From Candidatus Nitrososphaera gargensis Ga9.2 (lineage in GTDB: Archaea > Thermoproteota > Nitrososphaeria > Nitrososphaerales > Nitrososphaeraceae): DNA of 64,000 nucleotides. Made by a program: the position numbers and the translations under genes. The notes under the pieces were generated by a model. It had not been told where the DNA came from, did no database searches, and saw only the letters and a program-made list of their open reading frames with translations. The stretch spans positions 930,001 to 994,000 of the forward strand of contig NC_018719.1 in the NCBI RefSeq assembly GCF_000303155.1, given 5' to 3'. Shown here piece after piece: positions 1-7,792 of this stretch. Each line of letters starts with the position of its first letter. The first letter of the stretch is position 1.

Positions 1-45
1 CGATATCCTGCTTTCCCATACCTGACTATTATATTATTATTGCTG

Positions 46-324
46 TTATTGTTCTGCTCTTCGCTCGGTCATCTTGTACCTGCTTTTTAGAAAAAGCAGC
101 GTTGTATTGAAAGCAATTCCGGTAATATTTGACCCTATAATCACTGGATCATCTTGCATGAACCCGTAGGCTACCCATAAAGAAAAGCCAACAATGAACA
201 GGGGCATAAGGTATACGGAAACATCTTCCATACTGCGCGTTTTAATCGCCTTGATTATCTGGGGGATAAAGCTAGACATCGTGAGTATTGCTGCCGATAT
301 TCCTACAATAGTGTCTATTTCCAT
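46..324 (-). CDS. SemiSWEET-like PQ-loop transporter
   Basis: A 92-residue protein with three hydrophobic helices (about residues 5-24, 36-55 and 62-80). The first helix ends in the PQ motif (Pro21-Gln22, in SFIPQIIK) that marks the MtN3/SWEET family. Single three-helix units of this size are SemiSWEETs, which dimerise in the membrane to carry small sugars or similar solutes down a gradient. The substrate cannot be read from sequence. It stands alone, divergent from the small basic protein gene at 422. Confidence 0.85.
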   Translation of the reverse strand: MEIDTIVGISAAILTMSSFIPQIIKAIKTRSMEDVSVYLMPLFIVGFSLWVAYGFMQDDPVIIGSNITGIAFNTTLLFLKSRYKMTERRAEQ

Positions 325-421
325 TTGTTTTCAGCTGTGGTTTACATAGGTGATATACAGTAATGCGAAATAACTTGAGGGAGAGTTTTTAATAATATAT
401 TGTGACTGATCTGTACTATCC

Positions 422-682
422 ATGGCCAAAACTAGGAAAGGGTTTGGTGCCAAGCCAAGGGGAACGGCAAAGCACAAGGGTGCCAAGGGCCAGAGCTACA
501 AAAGAAAGGACAAGAACAAGATTAAAACAAAAGCCAAGACTGCGAACAGGAACCTCGACACGCGCCAGCAAAGGATTGCGATGGCCAAGGCAACAAGGGC
601 AAACGAAAACATGGATAGGAACCGGAGTCTGAACGAGGCAGCGCCGGCGGCAACATCAGACACCGAGCCTGTGCCAGAATAA
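422..682 (+). CDS. Small lysine-rich basic protein, unknown
   Basis: An 86-residue hydrophilic protein. Residues 1-60 are dense in Lys, Arg, Gly and Ala with almost no hydrophobic residues, and the last 20 are acidic and Pro/Ala-rich. It is probably disordered and able to bind nucleic acid, but no known domain is recognised. An AT-rich stretch with a TATA-like element (TAATAATATATTG, near 391) lies about 25 bases before the ATG, as expected for a leaderless archaeal gene. An open frame starting at 402 in another phase is less likely because it overlaps the promoter region. Confidence 0.6.
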   Translation: MAKTRKGFGAKPRGTAKHKGAKGQSYKRKDKNKIKTKAKTANRNLDTRQQRIAMAKATRANENMDRNRSLNEAAPAATSDTEPVPE

Positions 683-699
683 TAATGAATGATGTCTAT

Positions 700-1449
700 C
701 TATTTCAATGCATACAGCTTGTAGCCAGAGCCGCTTTTCTCATCGACATACGTCCACCTTGCCGGGTCTATGTTGATCTCTACAAAATCATCCTTGTTAG
801 CCAACTTTTCATACAATGACTGTCCTATTACTAAATGCCACGCTTGGGCAAGAGGGTTCATTTTTGCCGCCATGCTAATGCTCAAGCCTACGATGTCTAT
901 GTGCGATCGCTCGATGCTCTTGCCGTAAAGCACGACCTGTACGTCGCCATTGTCAACAGACATTTTCGCCCTTATCTCCGGCAGGCCGTGCGATCTCAGT
1001 TCTGGGTTGATGCATTGCTTGATAATTTCCTGCATGCTCTTTGCACACTCGATCGCGTTCCTGGATGCCTGGCTGCTGTCGTATTCTGCAGGAAAGAGCG
1101 CGATTACCGCATCGCCCACGTACTTCAAGACATAACCACCATACTCGGCAATTACGAGACTCATCTCCTGCGAAAATATGTGCAGTATGGTCGCAAACTT
1201 GTCGGGAGCAAGCGACATGCTCATCTTGGTCGAGCCGTCGATGTCGACATACAGTATCACGACGCTTATCTTTTGGTTGACCCGCCTTCTGAGGAACCTC
1301 TTGCACGATTCTGTGGAAAGGTCTATCTGTACGCCCTTGTCAAGCGTCTGGCGCACCCTTGTCTGGATTGAGTTAAAGTCACGTATGGGCGAGAGCAACC
1401 TGCATTTTGCAGCAAGCCAATGTGCCCTATGTATATCTTGCATTTGCAT
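700..1449 (-). CDS. Class III adenylate/guanylate cyclase domain protein
   Basis: A 249-residue soluble protein. Residues about 60-220 form a class III nucleotidyl cyclase homology domain. The first metal aspartates are in YVDIDGST and the second in YVGDAVIA. The region that usually reads NxxxR is MAAKMN, so the transition-state arginine appears replaced by lysine, and activity or substrate may be altered. Residues 1-58 are a short helical N-terminus with no recognised sensor. It would make a cyclic nucleotide from NTP in the cytoplasm, or act as a degenerate regulator. Confidence 0.8.
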   Translation of the reverse strand: MQMQDIHRAHWLAAKCRLLSPIRDFNSIQTRVRQTLDKGVQIDLSTESCKRFLRRRVNQKISVVILYVDIDGSTKMSMSLAPDKFATILHIFSQEMSLVIAEYGGYVLKYVGDAVIALFPAEYDSSQASRNAIECAKSMQEIIKQCINPELRSHGLPEIRAKMSVDNGDVQVVLYGKSIERSHIDIVGLSISMAAKMNPLAQAWHLVIGQSLYEKLANKDDFVEINIDPARWTYVDEKSGSGYKLYALK

Positions 1450-1499
1450 AGCTGATTTATCATCAAGCTACATATACAATACAGATCAAGCAAAAGTAA

Positions 1500-2207
1500 A
1501 TGGCGCTTGAGGACAGGAAAAAGAGAAAGGGCCAGACTGCATCAACAATTGCAGAGGCAGAGCGCATGGTGTCCGATCAAGTTCCGCCAAACAGGCGCGA
1601 AGAAATGTTAGAGTATCTAAAACTGTTCGGCTACAAGCCCGAGCGGACAATACTTCAGGTGCACATCGTCGGCTTTTTCAACAAGCGCCGCGTGGGTGCA
1701 AGGGCTGTAGAAAAGAGGCAGGCAACGGCAAAGAGGTACGGCGGTACAACCTTTGTCGTAGTTGGCAGGACGCACGACCCTTCGATAATGGATCTTGTGA
1801 TCAAGCCAAGGAAAAAGCCAGAGCAAACGAGCCCCGGCTATGTCGGCTACCTGTGGAAGAACAAGGATCCACAGAACAGGCCGCCGCATGAAATTCTTCC
1901 GCTCGACTTTACGCCGACCCATGTCCCATACCCGCAGGACTGGAAGAACATGTTTGCCACCAAGGGTTTCATGATAGCGCTGCATGTGCCGGCGTCTTTT
2001 GCAAAGGACAAGAACCGGCTGTCAAGGGCGCTGTATCAGGCCGGGAAAAATGCAGACGTAAAGCAGCGGTGGGACTTTATCGACCAGATAAGGAGCGCAG
2101 GCTACGGGCAGGAGCAAGATCCGCTGAACATATTAAAGATCAGGCTTGCCAAGGGCGAGATCAGCCAGACAGAGTATGAAAAATTGCGCCAGACTCTGGC
2201 CGCGTAA
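1500..2207 (+). CDS. Unknown protein with C-terminal SHOCT-like motif
   Basis: A 235-residue soluble protein. The N-terminal 200 residues are not recognised: a basic start, then mixed alpha/beta sequence rich in Pro and Lys. The last 30 residues match the SHOCT pattern (DPLNILKIRLAKGEIS followed by EYEKLR), a short helical oligomerisation or localisation motif found at protein ends. The start lies about 50 bases downstream of the divergent cyclase gene start. No partner or reaction can be inferred. Confidence 0.75.
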   Translation: MALEDRKKRKGQTASTIAEAERMVSDQVPPNRREEMLEYLKLFGYKPERTILQVHIVGFFNKRRVGARAVEKRQATAKRYGGTTFVVVGRTHDPSIMDLVIKPRKKPEQTSPGYVGYLWKNKDPQNRPPHEILPLDFTPTHVPYPQDWKNMFATKGFMIALHVPASFAKDKNRLSRALYQAGKNADVKQRWDFIDQIRSAGYGQEQDPLNILKIRLAKGEISQTEYEKLRQTLAA

Positions 2208-2211
2208 TCTC

Positions 2212-2234
2212 TCTCCTCCCTCCCTCCCTCTCCC
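2212..2234 (+). terminator. Pyrimidine tract after stop codon, possible terminator
   Basis: Directly after the stop codon at 2207 the coding strand carries an unbroken C/T tract (CTCCCTCCCTCCCTCTCCC core) followed by TTTGGTGCC. The opposite strand reads as a four-run G-quadruplex motif. A similar tract followed by TTGGTGC lies after the PAC2 gene on the minus strand (4546-4565). Pyrimidine-rich 3' ends are known for archaeal termination, but this assignment is inference. Confidence 0.35.
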
Positions 2235-2282
2235 TTTGGTGCCACTCTCATTATATACCCATTTTGCGATTGCCCATCTGCA

Positions 2283-2570
2283 ATGAACTGGTTGAGAAAC
2301 AAGAGAAAGATCTCCAGCCAGGATTTGCTGGGGATGCTCAAGCGCATTGATCGCGCATACGGGATAGTGGAGCTGAACGAAAAAGAGCCTGTAATACTTG
2401 AAACTGATCAGAAAGAGAAATTGTACAAAGTCCGAAGCATGAAAGACAAGGACAGGTTCTACAATGTAGACACCGATATCAAGACGTGCACATGCCCGGA
2501 TTTCAACTTCCGCTTCTTAAAGTGCAAGCACATTATTGCAGCCGAGTTTGCATCCGGAGCCGCCACCTAG
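2283..2570 (+). CDS. SWIM zinc-finger protein
   Basis: A 95-residue protein with a SWIM-type zinc finger near its C-terminus: CTCPDF, then CKH, giving the CxC...CxH ligand set at about residues 70-86. SWIM fingers bind DNA or protein. The same arrangement (CTCPDF...CKH) forms the N-terminus of the transposase at 36596, including the preceding strand pattern, so this gene could be a freestanding relative of that domain. It is followed after 9 bases by a zinc-ribbon microprotein, and the two are probably co-transcribed. Confidence 0.85.
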   Translation: MNWLRNKRKISSQDLLGMLKRIDRAYGIVELNEKEPVILETDQKEKLYKVRSMKDKDRFYNVDTDIKTCTCPDFNFRFLKCKHIIAAEFASGAAT

Positions 2571-2579
2571 GATCGGGGA

Positions 2580-2699
2580 ATGGGACACGGATCGATATGC
2601 TCCAACAAGGGGTGTAGCCATCGGCTGGGCCTGCACCGCTATGACAGCAAAAAGAGGGCTCTTGTCTGCAGCAAGTGCAGGTGCGACAAGTACAAGTAA
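2580..2699 (+). CDS. Zinc-binding microprotein
   Basis: A 39-residue frame starting ATG GGA CAC, nine bases after the SWIM gene stop. It has five well spaced cysteines (C7, C12, then CSKCRC near the end) and His residues between them, a likely zinc ribbon or knuckle. The basic C-terminus ends DKYK. The close spacing suggests an operon with the SWIM-finger gene. No family name is recognised. Confidence 0.6.
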   Translation: MGHGSICSNKGCSHRLGLHRYDSKKRALVCSKCRCDKYK

Positions 2700-2732
2700 A
2701 AAATAAATCTCTTTCCTACTTTTCCAAATGCC

Positions 2733-3062
2733 ATGCAGTCAAAGCTAGAACCCTACAACGGGTCGGGGAAAAAGGTAGTGGTCTACAACACATACGCAGA
2801 CAAAGGAAGGCTCCACTTTGATGTCTTTATACCAACCGACAAGAGCCAAGCGTCGCAGGTATCAAAAGACGTTGACGCCAAGGCAGTCGAATACGCAAAA
2901 GAGTTCCTGCATCTGATAGGCAAGCCATCCGATGACATCGAAGTCAATATGTGTGAGCGCTGTCACATCGACAACACGGACCTTTATGCGAGCGAGCTGT
3001 GGAAACTGCCGGGAAAGGAGGTATTCATCTGGCCGATGGAAGGGTGCCCAAAACCCTCCTGA
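2733..3062 (+). CDS. DUF2024 family protein
   Basis: A 109-residue protein matching the DUF2024 pattern: an N-terminal strand VVVYNTYAD, then LHFDVFIP, an alpha helix around AVEYAKEFL, a pair of cysteines in CERCH and an ending WPMEGCPKP. Family members are small alpha/beta proteins of unknown function found in bacteria and some archaea. A TATA-like AAAAAATAAATC precedes the gene by about 30 bases. Confidence 0.8.
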   Translation: MQSKLEPYNGSGKKVVVYNTYADKGRLHFDVFIPTDKSQASQVSKDVDAKAVEYAKEFLHLIGKPSDDIEVNMCERCHIDNTDLYASELWKLPGKEVFIWPMEGCPKPS

Positions 3063-3097
3063 TTTTCTTTATTGCTTAAAATTCACAAGTATATCAT

Positions 3098-3160
3098 ATG
3101 GCAGACGCGATATTATGTGGCAATAATTGTAAATCCTGCCACACCCCGATACTGACTTGA
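3098..3160 (+). CDS. Possible cysteine-rich microprotein
   Basis: A 20-residue frame starting at the ATG in ATATCATATG, with cysteines arranged as CGNNCKSCH. An AT-rich element lies just upstream. Its size makes it uncertain. It is listed because the Cys/His spacing resembles a metal-binding knuckle and many real genes in this window are tiny metal-binding proteins. It could equally be chance. Confidence 0.2.
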   Translation: MADAILCGNNCKSCHTPILT

Positions 3161-3205
3161 TTGTTTTGTAAACTGGCACCAGAAGCTCTCCGATGGGTTC
3201 ATGGT

Positions 3206-3967
3206 TCACAATAATCTGCGAAAGCCATTTGAGCACATTATCATAATTGCCAATCCCATGACGCCTCCTAGCACCGCAATTATGAACGCGGGAAACTCTG
3301 GCACAATGGTGTACTCTGTGCTTTCAATATTCAATGACGCTGAGAAAATGTTTTTGGAGTTTGGATTTCCCATGACGACCAGCTGAAACGGGGCCGTCTG
3401 GCCTGGCTCCAGATTTTCTGGTGTTGTTGATGTAATAGCCGAGCCGATAACTCGTCATTTTGATCATAAAAGGAAGCTGAGACCTTGATAAGGGTTGCAG
3501 TCGTATTACCCATGTTTGTCGCCCTGCCTTCAACAAAATAAACGCCGCGAGGATCAGTTCTACTCTCGTCTACAATTAGTCTCAAATTGCGGACTTTGAC
3601 GTCTGCTTTTTCGCTGGAGATGGTCATATTCCGGCTGCGGATTTTTTGCTAATATCTGCTATCTGGTCGAGCAAAACGGTTTCAAATGACGATGTCTGAT
3701 CTGGATGTATGGTATCAACATGCGTATTGCTTGTTGCAAGCCCCACGACCTTTTTGTCCTGATCGTAGAGCATTATAGTTATCTCCAAGCTCTTCTGGGA
3801 ATATCAGAAATATTTTCGATCTCTCCACCGATAATTAATTATCCTGCCCGCATCGTCTTGGTATGTGTAAACTCCGTCTCAAGATATTCTGTCTATGCAT
3901 AGGCAGCTTGTAATTCAGAGAATACCAGTAAAGCTACTATAAGCAGAAACGAAATTTTCGATAGCAT
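3206..3967 (-). pseudogene. Decayed secreted FxLYD-type protein with PEF anchor
   Basis: Pieces of one secreted protein lie in different frames. A clean signal peptide (MLSKISFLLIVALLVFS, start 3967) hits a stop at its cleavage site. An FxLYD-like strand set follows (ITIMLYDQDKKVVG, about 3785-3740). A second such domain (VSASFYDQNDEL) is broken by a frameshift near 3455. The last frame ends with a PEF-type membrane anchor (VPEFPAFIIAVLGGVMGL, 3310-3250) and short basic tail. At least three frameshifts and stops separate the parts. The intact ancestor was probably a surface protein of about 250 residues anchored by its C-terminus. Confidence 0.75.
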
Positions 3968-4156
3968 CAATTATTTATATCAATTTTATAGTCATTTATG
4001 AGTCTTGATTTACTATTGAAGGTTCAGAACATACTGTGCGCTTGAATTGTAGCTATATTACGCTCGTTCGGTCGTTTCATAATATTTTGGAAAAATTCTA
4101 TCTTTCAAAAAGAAAAGAGGTTTTGGCAGCTATATAGCTTGGTTGCCTTGCTGCCC

Positions 4157-4507
4157 TTACTCGCGCTTTACGAGTACATAGTGCGGTACATTTGCGATCG
4201 TCGCGGGATACGAAGTTTTGTATTCCCAGCCCAGCGCGAGCAACTTTCTTGCCTCGCCGACATCCGACACTGTAGCAATATCCACGATGCGCTTGCGCCG
4301 GGAAGCAAATGCCGAAGTGCCCTTGTGCACGTGCTCGTTGCCATTTTCGTCCACCAGCTTCCACTTGATCTTGCCGGTGGCTGGATCTTCGCCTACCTTT
4401 TCAAAGGCTATCGGCTGGTTTGGAAAGCCAGCGGCCTTACAGCGATTGCATTCTTGCATCTTCTTTTGCGGTTTAGATGCTTCCGCTTGAACTGCTGTTG
4501 ATGACAT
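4157..4507 (-). CDS. Unknown conserved-looking protein with CxxC motif
   Basis: A 116-residue soluble protein. Residues 20-23 form CNRC, and the following region (GKIKWKLVDENGNEHVHKG) looks like a beta-rich zinc-associated domain. The C-terminal half is alpha/beta. The start follows an AT-poor leader, and the stop lies 160 bases from the decayed secreted gene. No family is recognised. Confidence 0.65.
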   Translation of the reverse strand: MSSTAVQAEASKPQKKMQECNRCKAAGFPNQPIAFEKVGEDPATGKIKWKLVDENGNEHVHKGTSAFASRRKRIVDIATVSDVGEARKLLALGWEYKTSYPATIANVPHYVLVKRE

Positions 4508-4583
4508 TGGAAAAGATCCGCAAAATCTGCTAATAACAGGTGGAGCACCAAGAGGGGAGGGAGGGTGTGTACGTATGTGTGCC

Positions 4584-5384
4584 TCAGCTGTAAATGCCCG
4601 GGCCTCCGCCTATCTGCTGGTTCTCTTGTTGTCTTTGCTGCCTCTGAACAGAATTTATCAGTTCCTGCATCTGACGCTTTAGCTCGGCCGCTTCAGTCCT
4701 CAGCTCACGCACATCTATCTTGAATGGGTTGTTGGCAAGCTCGTTTGCCTTCTCGATTAGGATGGCCGCGCCTTCTGGGTCGGGAATCCCTGCTATCGAT
4801 GATATCAACAGACCTGTGCATGGTATGCCATTTGAAAGGCAGGCCGCCAAAAGCCCACCAGATATCCCTGCAATGAATGCTGGTGGTGCGGCCTCTGCCT
4901 TGCCTTTGATATGGCTCAGGTAGCCGTGATCGTCTGATCGGCCGTCGCTTGTCATTACTAAGGGTTTCCTTGCCGCTTCTGGGAGGTTGAGAGTGGCTAT
5001 CCCTTCTAGAACCATGATCTCCCTGACATCGTTGTCTTTTGCCCACCTGACGACAGCGTTTAACAGGGGACGGATGCCAGACAAAATCACGGGCGCATCA
5101 CAAACAAGTATGCATGCAGTCCCCTCGTTGTTTGCATATATGCGGAAAGGGTGCCGCAGCCTGCCGCCTATGTACATGACACCGGGTGTTATGAAGTCCG
5201 AGTCAACATAAGCGATCTGGTGCATCTTTTGCTGCTCTATCATGTAGCTTGCGCTCATTGCCCCGACGATGCCCGGGCCGGGAAAGCCCGCAATCAGGAT
5301 TGCATCGTTCAGCCTTATCTTCTGATTCCTTTCTACCGGCCTGATGGCTGTCCTCTCATTGTCCCTGCCGGCCATCATCATCAT
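4584..5384 (-). CDS. PAC2 family protein (proteasome assembly chaperone-like)
   Basis: A 266-residue soluble protein of the PAC2/DUF75 family. It shows the family opening (LIAGFPGPGIVG, about residues 31-42), the VDSDFITPG segment, the RPLLNAVVRWAKDNDV helix and a conserved GISGGLLAACLSNGIP region. The C-terminal 40 residues are helical and Gln-rich. Archaeal PAC2 proteins resemble eukaryotic proteasome assembly chaperones, but their role is not settled. Its start overlaps the stop of the upstream gene (5381) by four bases, so the two are translationally coupled. Confidence 0.9.
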   Translation of the reverse strand: MMMMAGRDNERTAIRPVERNQKIRLNDAILIAGFPGPGIVGAMSASYMIEQQKMHQIAYVDSDFITPGVMYIGGRLRHPFRIYANNEGTACILVCDAPVILSGIRPLLNAVVRWAKDNDVREIMVLEGIATLNLPEAARKPLVMTSDGRSDDHGYLSHIKGKAEAAPPAFIAGISGGLLAACLSNGIPCTGLLISSIAGIPDPEGAAILIEKANELANNPFKIDVRELRTEAAELKRQMQELINSVQRQQRQQENQQIGGGPGIYS

Positions 5385-5719
5385 GTCTCTTCCTTTGGAT
5401 TCGACACGCTACCCAGCATGGTTTCTTCAGTCCTTTTCCCTTTCCTTATTTCACTTGCCACCGAAGAGCCAAGGGATTTCTTGTTCTGTTTTGTAATATT
5501 CTCTACACTTTGCTGCTCATTGGCAAATGATCCTCTGTTCTTGTTGCTCTCGCTCTCCCTTGCAATGTTCCACGTCGATTCGGCATCCTCGGATTGAATA
5601 TCTGATCTGGTGTTTTCCTGTCTCCTTTTGTAATCACCGGCCGAGAGGTGCCTTGACATCTTGGGCTCCTTGTAATCGTGATACTTGGTGTCAGTGTTTT
5701 TCTCCAACCTGTGCGACAT
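5381..5719 (-). CDS. Hydrophilic disordered protein, unknown
   Basis: A 112-residue protein rich in Ser, Glu, Lys, Asn and Arg with no hydrophobic core, probably disordered. Its TGA overlaps the PAC2 start (ATGA), which implies one operon and perhaps a shared role. No domain is recognised. Confidence 0.65.
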   Translation of the reverse strand: MSHRLEKNTDTKYHDYKEPKMSRHLSAGDYKRRQENTRSDIQSEDAESTWNIARESESNKNRGSFANEQQSVENITKQNKKSLGSSVASEIRKGKRTEETMLGSVSNPKEET

Positions 5720-5757
5720 GGTAGATACAGTGCTAAATCACTAAAATAGGTTACAGG

Positions 5758-5886
5758 TCAGGTCGCACGCCTCGAAGTCTCGGTCTGCGCCCCGTCAACA
5801 TGCTCATTTCGTAGGTGCTCCGCCACCTGCTCTACAGTTGGGAAAGAATGATCGCATTTTGGGCACGTAAATCCAGTATCGGACAT
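5758..5886 (-). CDS. Mini C2H2 zinc-finger protein
   Basis: A 42-residue protein consisting of one classical zinc finger: CPKC, twelve residues, then HLRNEH, i.e. C-x2-C-x12-H-x4-H, with the usual Phe between. Short flanks are hydrophilic. Such single-finger proteins bind DNA, RNA or protein; no target is known. The start ATG is the first in frame and lies just after an AT-rich stretch. It is one of seven intact copies with identical spacing in this window. Confidence 0.8.
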   Translation of the reverse strand: MSDTGFTCPKCDHSFPTVEQVAEHLRNEHVDGAQTETSRRAT

Positions 5887-5925
5887 GGCTTTTTGCTGCT
5901 CAATATGGGATAAGACTGTTTTATT

Positions 5926-6210
5926 TTACTGCGATGCCGGTTTTTTCTTTCTCTGCATGCTTACAACTCCAAATATCGTCAGCGCAAGGCCAGCAACCAT
6001 AACAAACAGAAACACGTACTCGCCGTAAAAGTATGATCTGGCCAAATCAGGGTTTCCAAATACTCCACGCGTTGACAGGATATCTGCCGCTTGAGAACCT
6101 ACGGCGATCATGCCGCCAATGCCTATCACTATCATTACGGCGCCAACAATCGTTATGACCTTCTTGTTCTTAGCACCAGACAGTAGACCGATCCCAATTC
6201 CGCTTCGCAT
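5926..6210 (-). CDS. Small membrane protein, two helices
   Basis: A 94-residue protein with two transmembrane helices (about residues 18-40 and 65-85), a loop of about 25 residues and a basic C-terminal tail (QRKKKPASQ). No family is recognised. It lies within a run of minus-strand small genes but is separated from its neighbours by 30-40 bases. Confidence 0.65.
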   Translation of the reverse strand: MRSGIGIGLLSGAKNKKVITIVGAVMIVIGIGGMIAVGSQAADILSTRGVFGNPDLARSYFYGEYVFLFVMVAGLALTIFGVVSMQRKKKPASQ

Positions 6211-6241
6211 GGTTTATGATGCACAAAAAGCAAGTTAAACG

Positions 6242-6481
6242 TTACACGGGCTGGCTGGAAATCTCTGATAGGTCGTCTACCAGCCTGCCAAGCGCCTTGG
6301 CAACCTTTCTCTGGTCGTCCAGAATTATATTGATTGCAGTCCTCTCACGGGGACTCTTTGCCCAGTGTAAAATAGACCTTATCTCCTCGATGTTCTTTGT
6401 TGACTCTTCAAGGTGGCGCGAGCTGGATTCTAGCACAGCGCTCAGCACTTCGTACTTTACTTTTGCAGGGTCTCTCAACAT
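6242..6481 (-). CDS. Small helical protein, unknown
   Basis: A 79-residue all-helical soluble protein with charged heptad-like spacing (for example SSSRHLEESTKNIEEIRS). The start is 33 bases downstream of a mini zinc-finger gene on the same strand, so the two may be co-transcribed. No known domain is seen. Confidence 0.6.
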   Translation of the reverse strand: MLRDPAKVKYEVLSAVLESSSRHLEESTKNIEEIRSILHWAKSPRERTAINIILDDQRKVAKALGRLVDDLSEISSQPV

Positions 6482-6514
6482 TTGATATTGAAGCCAGATC
6501 CGATATGAACTTTT

Positions 6515-6634
6515 TTACAGCGATTCTGGGTGATCCTGTCTGTAATGTTTCGTCAGGTCTTCCATCGCTTCAAATGACGCTCCACATTCATCACAGGTAT
6601 AGTTGTACCCTGCTGGAGTTGGTGATTCTGCCAT
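6515..6634 (-). CDS. Mini C2H2 zinc-finger protein
   Basis: A 39-residue protein with one finger: CDEC, twelve residues, HYRQDH (C-x2-C-x12-H-x4-H). It starts ATG GCA GAA TCA. The intergenic region upstream holds a TATA-like element (TTTACATATAATAAT on the plus strand at 6684, about 50 bases away). It probably forms a unit with the helical protein downstream. Confidence 0.8.
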   Translation of the reverse strand: MAESPTPAGYNYTCDECGASFEAMEDLTKHYRQDHPESL

Positions 6635-6721
6635 GCACTACTCTGCACATAATGAATGATAACCATTACCGTCATCATGTCTCTTTACATATAATAATAT
6701 CAAGTCCAAAGGTTTGCGTGA

Positions 6722-7243
6722 TCACCAGCGCTCATGATGCACGAGCCTTTCTTTCTGGATGCGTTCCATCTTAGCAGGCTTTTCGTCCGGGTATCCGAGT
6801 GCAATTATGCCTACCGGCCTGACGTACTCTGGAATGCCCAGTATTTCCGACACTTTGTCGTCTTCAAATGCGGCCACAAACCCTGCTCCTATCCCTTCGT
6901 TTACCGCTGTAAGCAGGATCAGCATTGATGCAAACGCACCATCTATTACGCTGTAGAATTCCCTTCCGCGCTGACCGTAGCGGCCAACAGAACGTGAAGT
7001 GTTAGAGCATACTACTATCAAGACAGGCGCGTCTTCTACGTGCGCCTGATTCAGGGACGCCTGTCTCAACTTTTTCTTTACCGCCGGATCCCTAATGACT
7101 ATAAACTCTTGGACCTGCGTGTGGCCTGCGCTTGGTGCCCTGCTGGCATTTTCAATCAGCTTGTTGATTATCTGATCTGAAACCTGCTTGGGCAGATACT
7201 TTCTTATCATCTTCCTTTTGCGGACAACGCTGTCAAACTTCAT
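6722..7243 (-). CDS. Nitroreductase family FMN oxidoreductase
   Basis: A 173-residue protein with the nitroreductase fold signature: an N-terminal RKRKMIRKYLPKQV segment (FMN phosphate contact region), ASRAPSAGHTQVQEFIVI, a central DGAFASMLILLTAVNEGIGAGFV helix-strand pair and the C-terminal GIIALGYPDEKP. Family members are flavin dimers that reduce nitro compounds, quinones or similar acceptors with NAD(P)H. The substrate is unknown. Length fits the short subfamily. Confidence 0.9.
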   Translation of the reverse strand: MKFDSVVRKRKMIRKYLPKQVSDQIINKLIENASRAPSAGHTQVQEFIVIRDPAVKKKLRQASLNQAHVEDAPVLIVVCSNTSRSVGRYGQRGREFYSVIDGAFASMLILLTAVNEGIGAGFVAAFEDDKVSEILGIPEYVRPVGIIALGYPDEKPAKMERIQKERLVHHERW

Positions 7244-7262
7244 AATAATACCTGAAAATCAG

Positions 7263-7403
7263 TCAGTCCTTTCTCTCTAATAGGCCCTCAAGCCTTTCAA
7301 TGGCATCCCTTACCATCTTGTTAGCTGTCTGATCCTCTGCAGAAAAAGAGTTGTTCAATAGCGCTATGCTTTGCTCAACTATTGATTTTTCAACTTGGTT
7401 CAT
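7263..7403 (-). CDS. Small acidic helical protein
   Basis: A 46-residue protein, nearly all helix-forming (starts MNQVEKSIVEQSI, ends RLEGLLERKD). It stops 20 bases before the nitroreductase start on the same strand, so it may be its co-transcribed leader gene. It looks coding because it is free of stops, has a good ATG and an AT-rich promoter region (ATATAGTTATTAAAT) just upstream. Function unknown. Confidence 0.5.
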   Translation of the reverse strand: MNQVEKSIVEQSIALLNNSFSAEDQTANKMVRDAIERLEGLLERKD

Positions 7404-7489
7404 TGATATGACATACAAAATATAGTTATTAAATCTACAAAATGGGAAGGAGTAACAAGCGCACCTCTATTGCCACACGCTTCCGCTGG

Positions 7490-7792
7490 TCAACACTGAA
7501 GTATACGCACTGAAAAGAAAATCAAAATATGGATTACAAAACAGGTCCTGCGCGTCGTAACAAAATTCATACCATTTTGCACTTCTATGCTTTCTCTGAT
7601 GTCTACCTGATGACTTTTGTTCTTCTCAAGAATGACATACACATTATGGTCATCTGGCGGCAGATTGGCAATTTCTAGCGACTGTTCGCCTGTGAGAATT
7701 TTCTTTGGTGCGCGGATCTTTTTTCCATCAATGAAAATAATCAACTCGTCCGACTTTATGTTGCTAAGCCACAGACACAATAGCTGTTGCAT
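7490..7792 (-). CDS. Ubiquitin-like beta-grasp protein (Multi_ubiq-like)
   Basis: A 100-residue frame whose residues 15-80 resemble the prokaryotic multiubiquitin (Multi_ubiq) domain. In order it has a strand ending IFIDGKK (18-25), an APKKILTG turn (28-35), a helix with IANLPPDDHN, a strand VYVILEK (51-57), an acidic turn and a final strand NGMNFVTTRR (73-82). Family members are ubiquitin-like modifiers. The C-terminus here runs on hydrophobic instead of ending in a diglycine. No E1, E2 or JAB gene lies nearby. The start overlaps the preceding zinc-finger gene by 29 bases, and a stop just upstream fixes the first ATG. Confidence 0.55.
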   Translation of the reverse strand: MQQLLCLWLSNIKSDELIIFIDGKKIRAPKKILTGEQSLEIANLPPDDHNVYVILEKNKSHQVDIRESIEVQNGMNFVTTRRTCFVIHILIFFSVRILQC

